A stretch of 36,615 nt of DNA from Chlorobiota bacterium (GTDB lineage: Bacteria > Bacteroidota > Bacteroidia > Bacteroidales > JAADGE01). Positions 17,530 through 25,062 of the stretch are shown one piece after another; within the stretch, counting starts at the first letter, position 1, and every line of letters starts with the position of its first letter. The stretch is taken from assembly GCA_013152535.1 (NCBI GenBank), contig JAADGE010000075.1, positions 1 to 36,615 of the forward strand, in the 5' to 3' direction. Both the position numbers and the translations under genes were made by a program. Below the pieces are notes generated by a model. It was not told the origin of the DNA and searched no databases. It saw only the letters and a program-made list of their open reading frames with translations.

Positions 17530-18480
17530 ATGGATTTGAAGAAAATCATATTTATTATTATCGGTTTCTTTCTGTTTGCAGATGTTGCTTATACTCAGTC
17601 TGATAAAGCTCTCGGTTCATTTTCCGGAACGGTGTATGCCGGCATAAATAAGTTGCCCAAAGGTAATCTCTATATTTTAGAAAACAATAAAACCGGATAT
17701 TCAATCACTCAATCAACAGAAATATTAAACGGTAAATTTCAAATAAAAACTATAAACTCCGGAAATTATATTTTATATGTTATTCCCGAATTAAATTATG
17801 ATTTTTTATTTTTCCCTAAATATATTCCTACTTATTTCGGGGAAACATATTATTGGAAAAATGCTTTAAACAAAGCCGTTAATAAAAATAATTTAAATAT
17901 TCAATTTAACCTGCTGTCTTTTCGAAACCCGTTTTACGGTACAAAAAATATTTCAGGAAATTTGAAATTCAGCAAAGGCACTAACGCAATAGAAAATCTT
18001 CCTGTTTCTGTTATTTTACTAAATGATATCGGAGAGCCGATGGATTTTAGAATTGCGGACGAAAAGACCGGAAAGTATGTTTTCGAAAACTTGCCTGACG
18101 GTGTTTATTATGTACATCCGGAAATTCCCGGCTTGAAAACATCCGATTTTAAAATTGAAATAAAACGAGAAAAAAGCAGTTATGAACATGCAGATTTTTT
18201 TGTAAATAATAAAGAGATAAAAGTTGAGAAACAAACGCAGGATATTGTCCCTGTTATTTCAAATAATTTTCTGAAAGTTTTTTTGAAAAAAGATTTTAAT
18301 TATCCGGTAATTTGTGAATTGATTGATTTGTCGGGCAGGTCTGTTATAAAGAAGATTTGTTATTCAGATGAAATTTCATTAAGTACATCAGGATTAGCGG
18401 CAAATATTTATATCTTAAAAATTAAAACCTACGATAATTCTCCTGTTAAAACAACAAAAGTTTTTATAAGAAATTATTAA
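17530..18480 (+). CDS. Secreted T9SS cargo protein with carboxypeptidase-regulatory-like domains
   Basis: This 316-residue protein starts with a signal peptide (MDLKKIIFIIIGFFLFADVA, ending near YTQ). Two beta-sandwich modules of the SdrD-B or carboxypeptidase-regulatory type follow. The first, about 28-125, includes GSFSGTVYAG and GKFQIKTINSGNYILYV. The second, about 138-215, includes KNISGNLKFSKG and GKYVFENLPDGVYYVHP. The last 80 residues look like a T9SS sorting domain (LKVFLKKDFNYPVICELIDL, SGRSVIKK, LAANIYILKIKT, TKVFIRNY), although the usual YPNP entry is missing. It is presumably exported to the surface. It lies 10 bp after the YDT-repeat gene and 24 bp before the OmpA-family gene, within the same transcription unit. 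No catalytic domain was recognised. Confidence 0.75.
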   Translation: MDLKKIIFIIIGFFLFADVAYTQSDKALGSFSGTVYAGINKLPKGNLYILENNKTGYSITQSTEILNGKFQIKTINSGNYILYVIPELNYDFLFFPKYIPTYFGETYYWKNALNKAVNKNNLNIQFNLLSFRNPFYGTKNISGNLKFSKGTNAIENLPVSVILLNDIGEPMDFRIADEKTGKYVFENLPDGVYYVHPEIPGLKTSDFKIEIKREKSSYEHADFFVNNKEIKVEKQTQDIVPVISNNFLKVFLKKDFNYPVICELIDLSGRSVIKKICYSDEISLSTSGLAANIYILKIKTYDNSPVKTTKVFIRNY

Positions 18481-18504
18481 TATATTAATCATAAAACATT
18501 AACA

Positions 18505-19671
18505 ATGAAAAAGTTCTTTTTATTCAGTCTGTTTGCAATTTTTACGATTGTCTATTCTGAAGCACAAAATTTGGTCGATATAAGTAATACTTCCGATTGT
18601 GAGCATGCTTATGATATTTCCAGATTTCACGTTTTCGGTCCTACCACGCCGCCGGCAGAAACAGGCACTAAATCTTTGGATTTTACTTTAGTAAAACATC
18701 CGACTTGGTATAAATTTACAATTCAAAAAAACGGTATATTATTATTCGATATTATTCCTTTAAATTCTAAAGATAATTATGATTTTATGCTTTTTAAAGA
18801 TGAACCGAATTTTTGTGCAAAATATAATGCAGGAGAAATTAAACCTATCAGATCAAATTTTAATCCTCCGGCTAACGCTAAAGGAATTACAGGTTTATCA
18901 TATTCCGGTGATGAATCGGATTACGAAGAAGGTGTACCGGTAAAAACGGGAGATGTTTTTTATTTGGCTTTGAATAATATGTATCGAAACGGAAAAGGAC
19001 ATACTGTTTTATTCAAAGAACTGAAAACAATTAAAATAACCGGTAAAATAACAGATATAAAAAACGGAAAACTATTAAAAGCCGACATTCGTTGGAGAAA
19101 TTTAAGGAACAATAACTTATACGTTTCTTCTCAAACTGAAAAAAAAGGTTCTTATGAAATGGAAATTCTGTTAAATACTCAGGAAAACTCTTTCCCGAAA
19201 TATGAATTATGTGTGTATGCCGATAAATATTTTCCTGAATTTAAAGTTTTTTCTACGGAAGAAGCAAATAAATTAAACGGTCAGGAAATTAATTTTGCTT
19301 TAAATAAAGTTAAAAAAGGTTTGAATAATGAGTCGCTCGGTGTTATTTATTTTCAGGCAAATGATATTAACATTGTTCCTAAATCAAATTATGTGAAAAA
19401 GAAACTGTTGAAATTTATGAAATTAGATCCGAAGGCAACAGTTAGTTTGGAAGGGCATACAAACGGCTTATTCCCGAGTACTGATGTTGATTTTAAATTA
19501 TCAACCGACCGAGCTGAAATTATTAAGAAATATTTAATTGACAACGGAATAGATGCTTCCAGAATTGAAACTGAAGGTATGGGAAGTAAAAACGAAATTT
19601 ATCCTATTCCCGAAACCGAAGAAGAAGAAGGCTATAACCGAAGAGTTGAAATTAACGTAAAGGAGTTTTAA
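18505..19671 (+). CDS. OmpA-family outer-membrane protein
   Basis: This 388-residue protein has a signal peptide (MKKFFLFSLFAIFTIVYSEA) and an N-terminal beta-sandwich of about 150 residues, with DCEHAYDIS and the aromatic-rich PTWYKFTI. A short carboxypeptidase-regulatory-like module follows (about 172-250, IKITGKITDIKNGKLLKADI). The C-terminal OmpA/MotB peptidoglycan-binding domain occupies about 280-388. Its conserved parts are IYFQANDINIVPKS, LEGHTNG, the D..LS..RA segment DFKLSTDRAEIIKKYLI, the GIDASRIETEGMG stretch and the final NRRVEI. It would tether an envelope complex to the cell wall. It is the last gene of the sigma-factor cassette and is followed by a strong terminator, which makes it a likely part of the same envelope function. 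Confidence 0.9.
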   Translation: MKKFFLFSLFAIFTIVYSEAQNLVDISNTSDCEHAYDISRFHVFGPTTPPAETGTKSLDFTLVKHPTWYKFTIQKNGILLFDIIPLNSKDNYDFMLFKDEPNFCAKYNAGEIKPIRSNFNPPANAKGITGLSYSGDESDYEEGVPVKTGDVFYLALNNMYRNGKGHTVLFKELKTIKITGKITDIKNGKLLKADIRWRNLRNNNLYVSSQTEKKGSYEMEILLNTQENSFPKYELCVYADKYFPEFKVFSTEEANKLNGQEINFALNKVKKGLNNESLGVIYFQANDINIVPKSNYVKKKLLKFMKLDPKATVSLEGHTNGLFPSTDVDFKLSTDRAEIIKKYLIDNGIDASRIETEGMGSKNEIYPIPETEEEEGYNRRVEINVKEF

Positions 19672-19692
19672 ATTATTTCTTTAAAAAACTTG

Positions 19693-19718
19693 AGGCAGGA
19701 ATTTTTCCTGCCTTTTTT
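19693..19718 (+). terminator. Rho-independent terminator closing the sigma-factor cassette
   Basis: AGGCAGGA (19693-19700), loop ATTTT, TCCTGCCT (19706-19713), and a T-run to 19718. The 8-bp perfect stem is GC-containing and lies 22 bp after the OmpA-family stop codon. It defines the end of the unit beginning at the sigma gene. Confidence 0.9.
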
Positions 19719-19774
19719 ATTCCTGAAAATACTAAAAATGAATTGTTTTTGTTTATATAGTATAAACCTAAACA

Positions 19775-20560
19775 ATGAAAAAACAACTTTTTTTATCATT
19801 ACTTCTATTTTTCAGCATTTCTGTTTTCGGTCAAAAAAATGATTCTGTGCCGATTATAAATACAGCATTTAACCCTGAAGAATATTTAAAATATAAGATT
19901 AAATACGGTATTATTAACGGCGGATATGCCGAAATGAAAATTGAACTCGAACAAGTAGGTTCCGATTGGTATTATCACGTTAAAGCAATTGCACGAACTT
20001 CGGGGTTGGTCGGGAAATTTGCCCGCGTCAGCGATCGTTATGAAAGCATAATAGACTTATACAACGGTTTGCCTCTGCAATCAATCAGAGATATTAACGA
20101 AAATAATTATCGTCGATATAATGAAGTTATTTTTGTTCGTGATGAAAACAAAGTTATCAGTTTAAAATCAGGAGACCATAAAGTGCCGCCGGGAACTTTA
20201 GATGTTCTTTCGGCATTTTATTATGCCCGAAGAATGATTTTTAAAAATAAGCTGAAAAAAAATCAAATTATTAATTTAACAACGTATTTTGACGAGCAAC
20301 TTTATACCGTTAAAGTTAAATATAAAAAAACAGAAAAGATAAGAACCAAATTCGGAAAAATAAAATGTTTAAAATTTATTCCGGTAATTGACGATAAAAG
20401 CACAATAAAAAAAGAAGATGATATGCAGGTTTGGTTTTCCGACGACGGAAACTTTATTCCCGTAAAAATCAGATTAAAAGCTGGTTTCAGCACTGTTAAA
20501 TGTGATATAATTCAAACCGTAGGATTAAAATACCCGCTCGGAAAACCGTTTAGTCATTGA
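19775..20560 (+). CDS. DUF3108-domain periplasmic protein
   Basis: This 261-residue protein has a signal peptide (MKKQLFLSLLLFFSISVFGQ). Its mature domain matches my recollection of DUF3108: FNPEEYLKYKIKYGIINGGYAEMKIE, YHVKAIARTSGLVGKFARVSDRYESIID, the PPGTLDVLSAFYYARR segment (about 138-153), and a closing beta sheet (DMQVWFSDDGNFIPVKIRLK). Such proteins are exported beta-rich proteins of unknown function, possibly binding a hydrophobic ligand. The gene follows the cassette terminator and has no close co-directional neighbour. Its last 11 nt overlap the end of the convergent lipoprotein gene. Confidence 0.88.
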   Translation: MKKQLFLSLLLFFSISVFGQKNDSVPIINTAFNPEEYLKYKIKYGIINGGYAEMKIELEQVGSDWYYHVKAIARTSGLVGKFARVSDRYESIIDLYNGLPLQSIRDINENNYRRYNEVIFVRDENKVISLKSGDHKVPPGTLDVLSAFYYARRMIFKNKLKKNQIINLTTYFDEQLYTVKVKYKKTEKIRTKFGKIKCLKFIPVIDDKSTIKKEDDMQVWFSDDGNFIPVKIRLKAGFSTVKCDIIQTVGLKYPLGKPFSH

Positions 20561-20948
20561 TTTTTTTCAGAATCATCAAAACAACATCTTTATTATTAAA
20601 ACTGTTGAGTTCTAATCCGTTTTCAGTAAAATTTTTTATTCGGAATTTAATATTTTTTTTGTCGGTTAAAATTGTTTTTCCGTCATCGGAAAATTGCCAG
20701 GTTCCTTTTGTTATTTTTTTTGCCAAGGATAGTTCATAGGTTTTGTTTTCGTTAAATTGAATGTAAGAACCTTCTAATAACCCTTTCATTAAATTGGTGT
20801 AGGTATCGCCGGCTTTCTCTTCACTGCTCGATTTTAGCATTTCAACGGCATATTTCCCGACAAGTTTCTTTTCGAGTTTTTTAGTTATTGAACAAGAGCT
20901 GATTAATAATACAAAAAATATTGCGAGTGCTGTATATTTAAGTTTCAT
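20550..20948 (-). CDS. Lipocalin-like small lipoprotein
   Basis: This 132-residue protein has a lipoprotein signal (KYTALAIFFVLLISSC, lipidated C19). A short helical segment (ITKKLEKKLVGKYAVEML) follows, then antiparallel strands with the pattern YIQFNENKTYELS...GTWQFSDDGKTILTD. This recalls the lipocalin-like domains of Bacteroidetes lipoproteins (an NGTW-like strand followed by a D-G-K turn). It is probably anchored to the outer membrane, facing the periplasm. No binding pocket can be assigned from sequence. The gene is convergent with the DUF3108 gene (11-nt overlap) and divergent from the coiled-coil gene. Confidence 0.78.
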   Translation of the reverse strand: MKLKYTALAIFFVLLISSCSITKKLEKKLVGKYAVEMLKSSSEEKAGDTYTNLMKGLLEGSYIQFNENKTYELSLAKKITKGTWQFSDDGKTILTDKKNIKFRIKNFTENGLELNSFNNKDVVLMILKKIND

Positions 20949-21033
20949 TTTTATTGTTTTGTTAAAAAAATACTTTAAAATTGTAGTTACAGGATTTAAT
21001 TTTTAATCCCTTTTTATACAAAAATAATAAATA

Positions 21034-21065
21034 TTTGCACAATCAGCTTCAAAATTGTAATTTTA
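21034..21065 (+). promoter_or_regulatory. Bacteroidetes-type promoter for the coiled-coil gene
   Basis: TTTG (21034-21037), 20 nt, then TAATTTTA (21058-21065). Only the last base differs from the TAnnTTTG box. The box ends 22 nt before the ATG at 21088, a normal leader length. One of the better pattern matches in the window. Confidence 0.55.
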
Positions 21066-21087
21066 ACAATAATTTAAAACTTAAAAC

Positions 21088-21780
21088 ATGGCTTGGAAAT
21101 TTTTTCAAAAAAGTAAAGAACGACTTCATAATCCGCAAACTAAAGGATCGTCGGAACTCGAATTTAAAATTAATAATGCACTGAAAAATGCCGAAAACGA
21201 TAAAATTGCTTCAATAAAAGAAATTGAACAGATAAAAAGTTGGGCGGCAGAGGCAATTGTTGAAACATATTCCGAAGTTTTTCCTAACGGAAATTTAACT
21301 TATTACAGAGAAAAATATAAAGAAGATGCTCTTGAAAAATATGAGCAAATAAAAACGGATAATCTCGAAAAAATAGGTGCGGAAAAATCGGAGAAGTGCG
21401 ATAAAATTGTAAGTGCTTATATGACGCAAATTAAATTACGCGAATCTAAATTACAACTTTATGATAAATTAGTCGTAAAATACCAAGAAGTAAAAGATAA
21501 GCTCAAAGAAACAAAAAAAACACAGCTGCAGGAAGACAAAATCCACAAGCACGAAGACCGAATTAAAGAATTGGATAATGTTGATGGTGAGTATGTTAAT
21601 GCGTCAACTGATACAGCAAAATTTGAGGAACTTGAAAAAGAATTTGAATTAAAAAGCGAATATGCCAATCAATTAAATATTTTAAATGAAAAATATAAAG
21701 ACAAAGAAAACGTTGAAGATTATACTGCATCTCTGGCTTTTAAAGACGAAATTGATAAAATGATTGATGACATTGATTAA
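21088..21780 (+). CDS. Cytoplasmic coiled-coil protein of unknown function
   Basis: This 230-residue protein has no signal peptide or membrane helix. Nearly all of it is predicted alpha-helical and rich in Lys, Glu and Asp. Long heptad-like stretches lie at about 30-60, 80-165 and 178-225 (for example KLQLYDKLVVKYQEVKDKLKE). The first residues (MAWKFFQKSKERL) are more basic and aromatic and could contact a membrane or a partner. Rod-like proteins of the PspA type came to mind, but I see no diagnostic motif and do not assign a family. It has its own promoter-like sequence and precedes the Omp85-family gene by 13 bp, so both may be transcribed together. Confidence 0.75.
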   Translation: MAWKFFQKSKERLHNPQTKGSSELEFKINNALKNAENDKIASIKEIEQIKSWAAEAIVETYSEVFPNGNLTYYREKYKEDALEKYEQIKTDNLEKIGAEKSEKCDKIVSAYMTQIKLRESKLQLYDKLVVKYQEVKDKLKETKKTQLQEDKIHKHEDRIKELDNVDGEYVNASTDTAKFEELEKEFELKSEYANQLNILNEKYKDKENVEDYTASLAFKDEIDKMIDDID

Positions 21781-21793
21781 GCATTTATACAGA

Positions 21794-23491
21794 ATGAAAT
21801 TTTTTAAAGGAGCAATTATATTGTTCCTTTTTTTACATGTTTGTTTATTCGTATTCGGTCAAAAATACTCTTTGAAAGTATATTCCGGTTCAGCTGATAT
21901 ACGAGAAAAAATAATTAAAAAAACACAAGGTAAAACGTTCTCGGATTCTGTTTTGATATATAAATATCTGCAAAAAATAAGAAACGAACTTTTTTCGGAA
22001 GGCTATATAGCGGCATCTTTCGATTCTGTTATATTTGATACGAGTTCGGTTACGGCCTTTCTGTTCCTCGGGAAAAAATATCATATCAGTCAGCTTGTAA
22101 TTACCGACATTTATCCTGTATTAAGAAGAAAATTTCACATAAATAATTCCGGTATCGGGACAAAAGATCTTGTTAATCCTGCCGATTTATCTCGTTTGTA
22201 TGATGATATTATCAAAGAATACGAAAATGTCGGTTTCCCTTTTGCGACACTTATTCCGAAGGATGTTGAAATTGAAAATAATGAAATAAAACTCAACTTG
22301 AAGTTACATAAAAATAAATTAATTCACTTTCATAAAATAGTAATTAAAGGAAATGCAAAGATTTCTCCTATATTTTTGAGTCGTTATTTGTCAGTATATG
22401 AGGGAGATGTGTATAATGAAGAATTAATTAATTCCATAAGTTCAAAAATTGAAGCATTGCCTTTCTTAGATGTTATACGCTCACCGGAAATTGATTTTTT
22501 TAATGATAAAGCCGATTTGTATTTATATTTAAAAAATAAGAAAGCAAACTTATTTAACGGAATTGCAGGAGTTTTGCCCGACAAAAATAATGACAACAAT
22601 CTATCTTTGACCGGAAATATTGATTTGAAATTATTAAATAACTTCGGAAGGGGAGAAACGATTTTTTTATCTTGGTCTCGAACAGCTGCCTTATCTCAAA
22701 AATTGAATGTAGGATTTACTGTTCCGTATATTTTCAAAAGTCCGTTTTTAATTCATTCGCAGTTTAAATTAGACAAAAGAGATACGAGTTTTTTGAAAAT
22801 ATCCGGTAAATTCGGTATTGATTTCAGTTTTAAAAATAATGATTTAATTACTGCATACATTAGGCAAAAACAATCATTATTGCTGTCTGAACAAAATATC
22901 GACACAAGTATTATGAAAAATACAAAGGTTTTGTTATTCGGTTTATCCTATAAAAGTCAGAAATATGATTATTTCCTTAATCCTTCGCGAGCTTATTTTT
23001 TTGATGCCGGATTTGCCGGCGGAAACAGGACGGTAAGTTCTGAAAAAAAGCCTTATTATGAAACAAATATTAATGCAGAATATTACATTCCGTTGTATCG
23101 TCGTTTTGTTTTAAAATTATCTTCTGATTCCCGCTATGCTTTTCCGTCCGAAGGTTTTTATGAAAACGAGCTGTTTGAATTAGGCGGATTTCATACTTTA
23201 AAAGGTTTTAATGAAAACAGGTTCAGGACTTCGGCATATTCCGTATTAAATTTGGAACCGCGATTTCTGTATGAAGCAAATTCCAATGTTTTTGTGTTTT
23301 TTAATACTGCGATTATTCGAGATAATTCTGTTACTGCCGGATATTTATTACCCTACGGATTCGGTGTAGGTACTAATTTTAGTACAAAAGCCGGTATCTT
23401 TTCAGTTTCGTATGCATTCGGAACTTTAGCAGGAGATAATTTGAAATTTTCCGATTCTAAAATTCATATCGGTTATATAAATCGGTTTTAA
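21794..23491 (+). CDS. Omp85-superfamily outer-membrane protein (BamA/TamA-like)
   Basis: I place the start at ATG 21794 (565 residues). It gives a clean signal peptide (MKFFKGAIILFLFLHVCLFV, ending FGQ), whereas upstream ATGs overlap the coiled-coil gene. The periplasmic part (about 24-250) includes at least one POTRA-like module at about 178-248 (FHKIVIKGNAKISPIFLSRY, EELINSISSKIEALPFLDVI). From about 252 onward the sequence alternates as in a 16-strand barrel and ends in IHIGYINRF with terminal Phe. The region ELGGFHTLKGFNENRFRT (462-479) corresponds to the conserved loop 6, whose family motif is (V/L)RGF; here the Arg is Lys (K470). Omp85 proteins insert or translocate proteins at the outer membrane. 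The small POTRA section suggests an accessory member, not BamA itself. Confidence 0.87.
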   Translation: MKFFKGAIILFLFLHVCLFVFGQKYSLKVYSGSADIREKIIKKTQGKTFSDSVLIYKYLQKIRNELFSEGYIAASFDSVIFDTSSVTAFLFLGKKYHISQLVITDIYPVLRRKFHINNSGIGTKDLVNPADLSRLYDDIIKEYENVGFPFATLIPKDVEIENNEIKLNLKLHKNKLIHFHKIVIKGNAKISPIFLSRYLSVYEGDVYNEELINSISSKIEALPFLDVIRSPEIDFFNDKADLYLYLKNKKANLFNGIAGVLPDKNNDNNLSLTGNIDLKLLNNFGRGETIFLSWSRTAALSQKLNVGFTVPYIFKSPFLIHSQFKLDKRDTSFLKISGKFGIDFSFKNNDLITAYIRQKQSLLLSEQNIDTSIMKNTKVLLFGLSYKSQKYDYFLNPSRAYFFDAGFAGGNRTVSSEKKPYYETNINAEYYIPLYRRFVLKLSSDSRYAFPSEGFYENELFELGGFHTLKGFNENRFRTSAYSVLNLEPRFLYEANSNVFVFFNTAIIRDNSVTAGYLLPYGFGVGTNFSTKAGIFSVSYAFGTLAGDNLKFSDSKIHIGYINRF

Positions 23492-23507
23492 GTACAGTGA
23501 ATTAATA

Positions 23508-23542
23508 ATACAGCCGACATTATTATTAAATGCCGGCTGTAT
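23508..23542. terminator. Hairpin between convergent genes, possible bidirectional terminator
   Basis: ATACAGCCG (23508-23516) pairs with CGGCTGTAT (23534-23542). The inner bases extend the stem (CAT with ATG) past one A-C mismatch. It lies between the Omp85 gene (+) and the Lys-rich protein gene (-), where a shared terminator is expected. T-runs are short on both sides, so efficiency may be low. Confidence 0.6.
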
Positions 23543-23568
23543 TTGAATTTGGTTTTAGATAAATATTA

Positions 23569-24126
23569 TTAAGAATCTTTTTCCCCTTTATTCTTTTCTT
23601 TTAACTTGTTATGATTTTTTTTCAAATGCTCATTTTCATTATCAAGAGTATTTAATTTTATTTCCAGTTCTTTAATCTTAGCTTTTATTTTCAGATATTG
23701 TTCTTCGGAAATATTACTTGTTTCTTTTTGTTTTTCGAGTTGTGCATATGCTTTCTTAATTTTTTCACGTGCTTTTTGGATATTGTCATGAGCTTTTTCA
23801 ATTTTTTGTTTCGCAGTTAATTTCTCTTCCTTTTTAACTTTTTGTTTATCTTTTTTCCCTTTATCTTTTTTATTTTGTTTCTTGTTTTTTTTAGTTTTAT
23901 TATCTACCGCCGGTTTGTTATTATGATTGCCTTTTTGGTCTTTTTTTACTTTACTTCCGCCTTTATCATTTGTTTTTCCTTTTGAATTGTCAGTTGTGTT
24001 ATTATTTAATTTTTTTTGTTCTTTTTTAACTTTACTCCCTCCGTGGTCATTTGTTTTTTGTGCCATTATCTGTCCCGAAAAGAATACAAAGGTTAAAATA
24101 AGTAAACTTGAAATTATTTTTTTCAT
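23569..24126 (-). CDS. Lys-rich secreted low-complexity protein
   Basis: This 185-residue protein has a signal peptide (MKKIISSLLILTFVFFSGQI, ending MAQ). It is followed by an extremely basic segment with two copies of a 15-residue unit, KTND(H/K)GGSKVKK(E/D)QK, at 24-38 and 51-65. A Lys/Asn tract runs to about 100, and a coiled-coil-like helix occupies about 105-175 (KIEKAHDNIQKAREKIKKAY and on). The net charge is strongly positive. No enzymatic domain is recognisable. It may bind anionic surface polymers such as LPS or nucleic acid, which is inference. A small acidic lipoprotein gene lies 13 bp upstream on the same strand, and both are probably expressed together. Confidence 0.75.
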   Translation of the reverse strand: MKKIISSLLILTFVFFSGQIMAQKTNDHGGSKVKKEQKKLNNNTTDNSKGKTNDKGGSKVKKDQKGNHNNKPAVDNKTKKNKKQNKKDKGKKDKQKVKKEEKLTAKQKIEKAHDNIQKAREKIKKAYAQLEKQKETSNISEEQYLKIKAKIKELEIKLNTLDNENEHLKKNHNKLKEKNKGEKDS

Positions 24127-24139
24127 GATTGCTGAGTTT

Positions 24140-24376
24140 TTAGTTGTCTAAGATGCTGTCTAATTGATTGTTAATGTTTTCTGTTTTTTGAAGAATTTCT
24201 GATGATTTTTGGTTCTCTTCTTCAGGAGTTATTACAATTTCTGTTGTGTCGTTTTTTTGATTATTATTAACGATTTCAGTCGTGTCATTAGGTGTTGTGT
24301 TTTTTCCGTTTTCTTCTTTTGGATTGCAGGCAAATAAGAACGCTGCAATAATTATTAAACCGAATGTTTTTTTCAT
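24140..24376 (-). CDS. Small acidic lipoprotein
   Basis: This 78-residue protein has a lipoprotein signal (MKKTFGLIIIAAFLFAC, lipidated C17). Its Asn/Glu/Thr-rich mature part contains two copies of NDTTEIV (30-36 and 42-48), then an acidic helix-prone end (ENQKSSEILQKTENINNQLD). The mature chain has a clear net negative charge, the opposite of the Lys-rich protein encoded next. Its location is probably the outer or inner membrane, facing the periplasm. Such short lipoproteins are poorly conserved and no family is recognised. Confidence 0.7.
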   Translation of the reverse strand: MKKTFGLIIIAAFLFACNPKEENGKNTTPNDTTEIVNNNQKNDTTEIVITPEEENQKSSEILQKTENINNQLDSILDN

Positions 24377-24432
24377 TTTTATAAGTTTTAGTTAATATTT
24401 TTTGTAAAGATATGAAATGTTTTTAAAAAGAG

Positions 24433-24458
24433 AAAGACCCGGAAAATCACGGGTCTTT
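24433..24458. terminator. Terminator hairpin after the 2-oxoacid oxidoreductase operon
   Basis: AAAGACCCG (24433-24441), an 8-nt loop, CGGGTCTTT (24450-24458). On the minus strand it follows the gamma-subunit stop by 18 bp and is trailed by TCTCTTTTT. On the plus strand it also ends in a T-run, so it may work both ways. The arms recur in two other terminators of this window. Confidence 0.85.
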
Positions 24459-24476
24459 TTTCAAAAAAATGATTTA

Positions 24477-25028
24477 TTATACTGTTTGAACTTCAATTAC
24501 TTTCCCCATTCCTACTTTAATAGCTTCTTCATTCATAGGAATTAAATGATGGTGCCTTTCGGGAAGAGATTTTTTTAACCCTTTAAGTACATTATCCATT
24601 TTTACAATTGGTTTCAGCTTTAAAAAAGCTCCGAGAACAATCATATTAAAAGTCTTCGAACTTTTTTGTTTTGCTGCTTCAGCCGCTCCTTCAATTTTGT
24701 ATATGTTAATATCTTTTCTTGTCGGATGATGAATAATACCGTTGGGATCATACAATAATAAACCGCCCGATTTTACACTTTCTTCAAATTTATCCATCGA
24801 TTGTTGATTCAAAATGATAGCTGTATCAAAATTATGTAAAATAGGTGAATTAATACGTTCATCGCTTATTATTACGGTAACATTTGCCGTACCGCCTCTC
24901 ATTTCAGGTCCGTAGGAAGGCATCCAACTAACTTCTTTATCTTCCATAATGCCCGAATATGCTAAAATTTTGCCCATTGAAAGAACACCTTGTCCTCCGA
25001 AACCGGCTATAATAATTTCTTCTGTCAT
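24477..25028 (-). CDS. korC: 2-oxoacid:ferredoxin oxidoreductase, gamma subunit
   Basis: This 183-residue protein is the gamma (domain III) subunit of the 2-oxoacid:ferredoxin oxidoreductase family. It opens with the family signature IIAGFGGQGVLSMGKILAYSG (starting near residue 6), continues with SWMPSYGPEMRGGTANVTV, and has the family fold to the end. The complex oxidatively decarboxylates a 2-oxoacid with CoA to an acyl-CoA, passing electrons to ferredoxin. It is last in the order delta-alpha-beta-gamma, 34 bp after the beta gene. The substrate (2-oxoglutarate or branched-chain 2-oxoacids) cannot be fixed from sequence by eye. Confidence 0.9.
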   Translation of the reverse strand: MTEEIIIAGFGGQGVLSMGKILAYSGIMEDKEVSWMPSYGPEMRGGTANVTVIISDERINSPILHNFDTAIILNQQSMDKFEESVKSGGLLLYDPNGIIHHPTRKDINIYKIEGAAEAAKQKSSKTFNMIVLGAFLKLKPIVKMDNVLKGLKKSLPERHHHLIPMNEEAIKVGMGKVIEVQTV

Positions 25029-25062
25029 TTTATTTAATTTTTTGTTTTTAAAAAAATTGATT

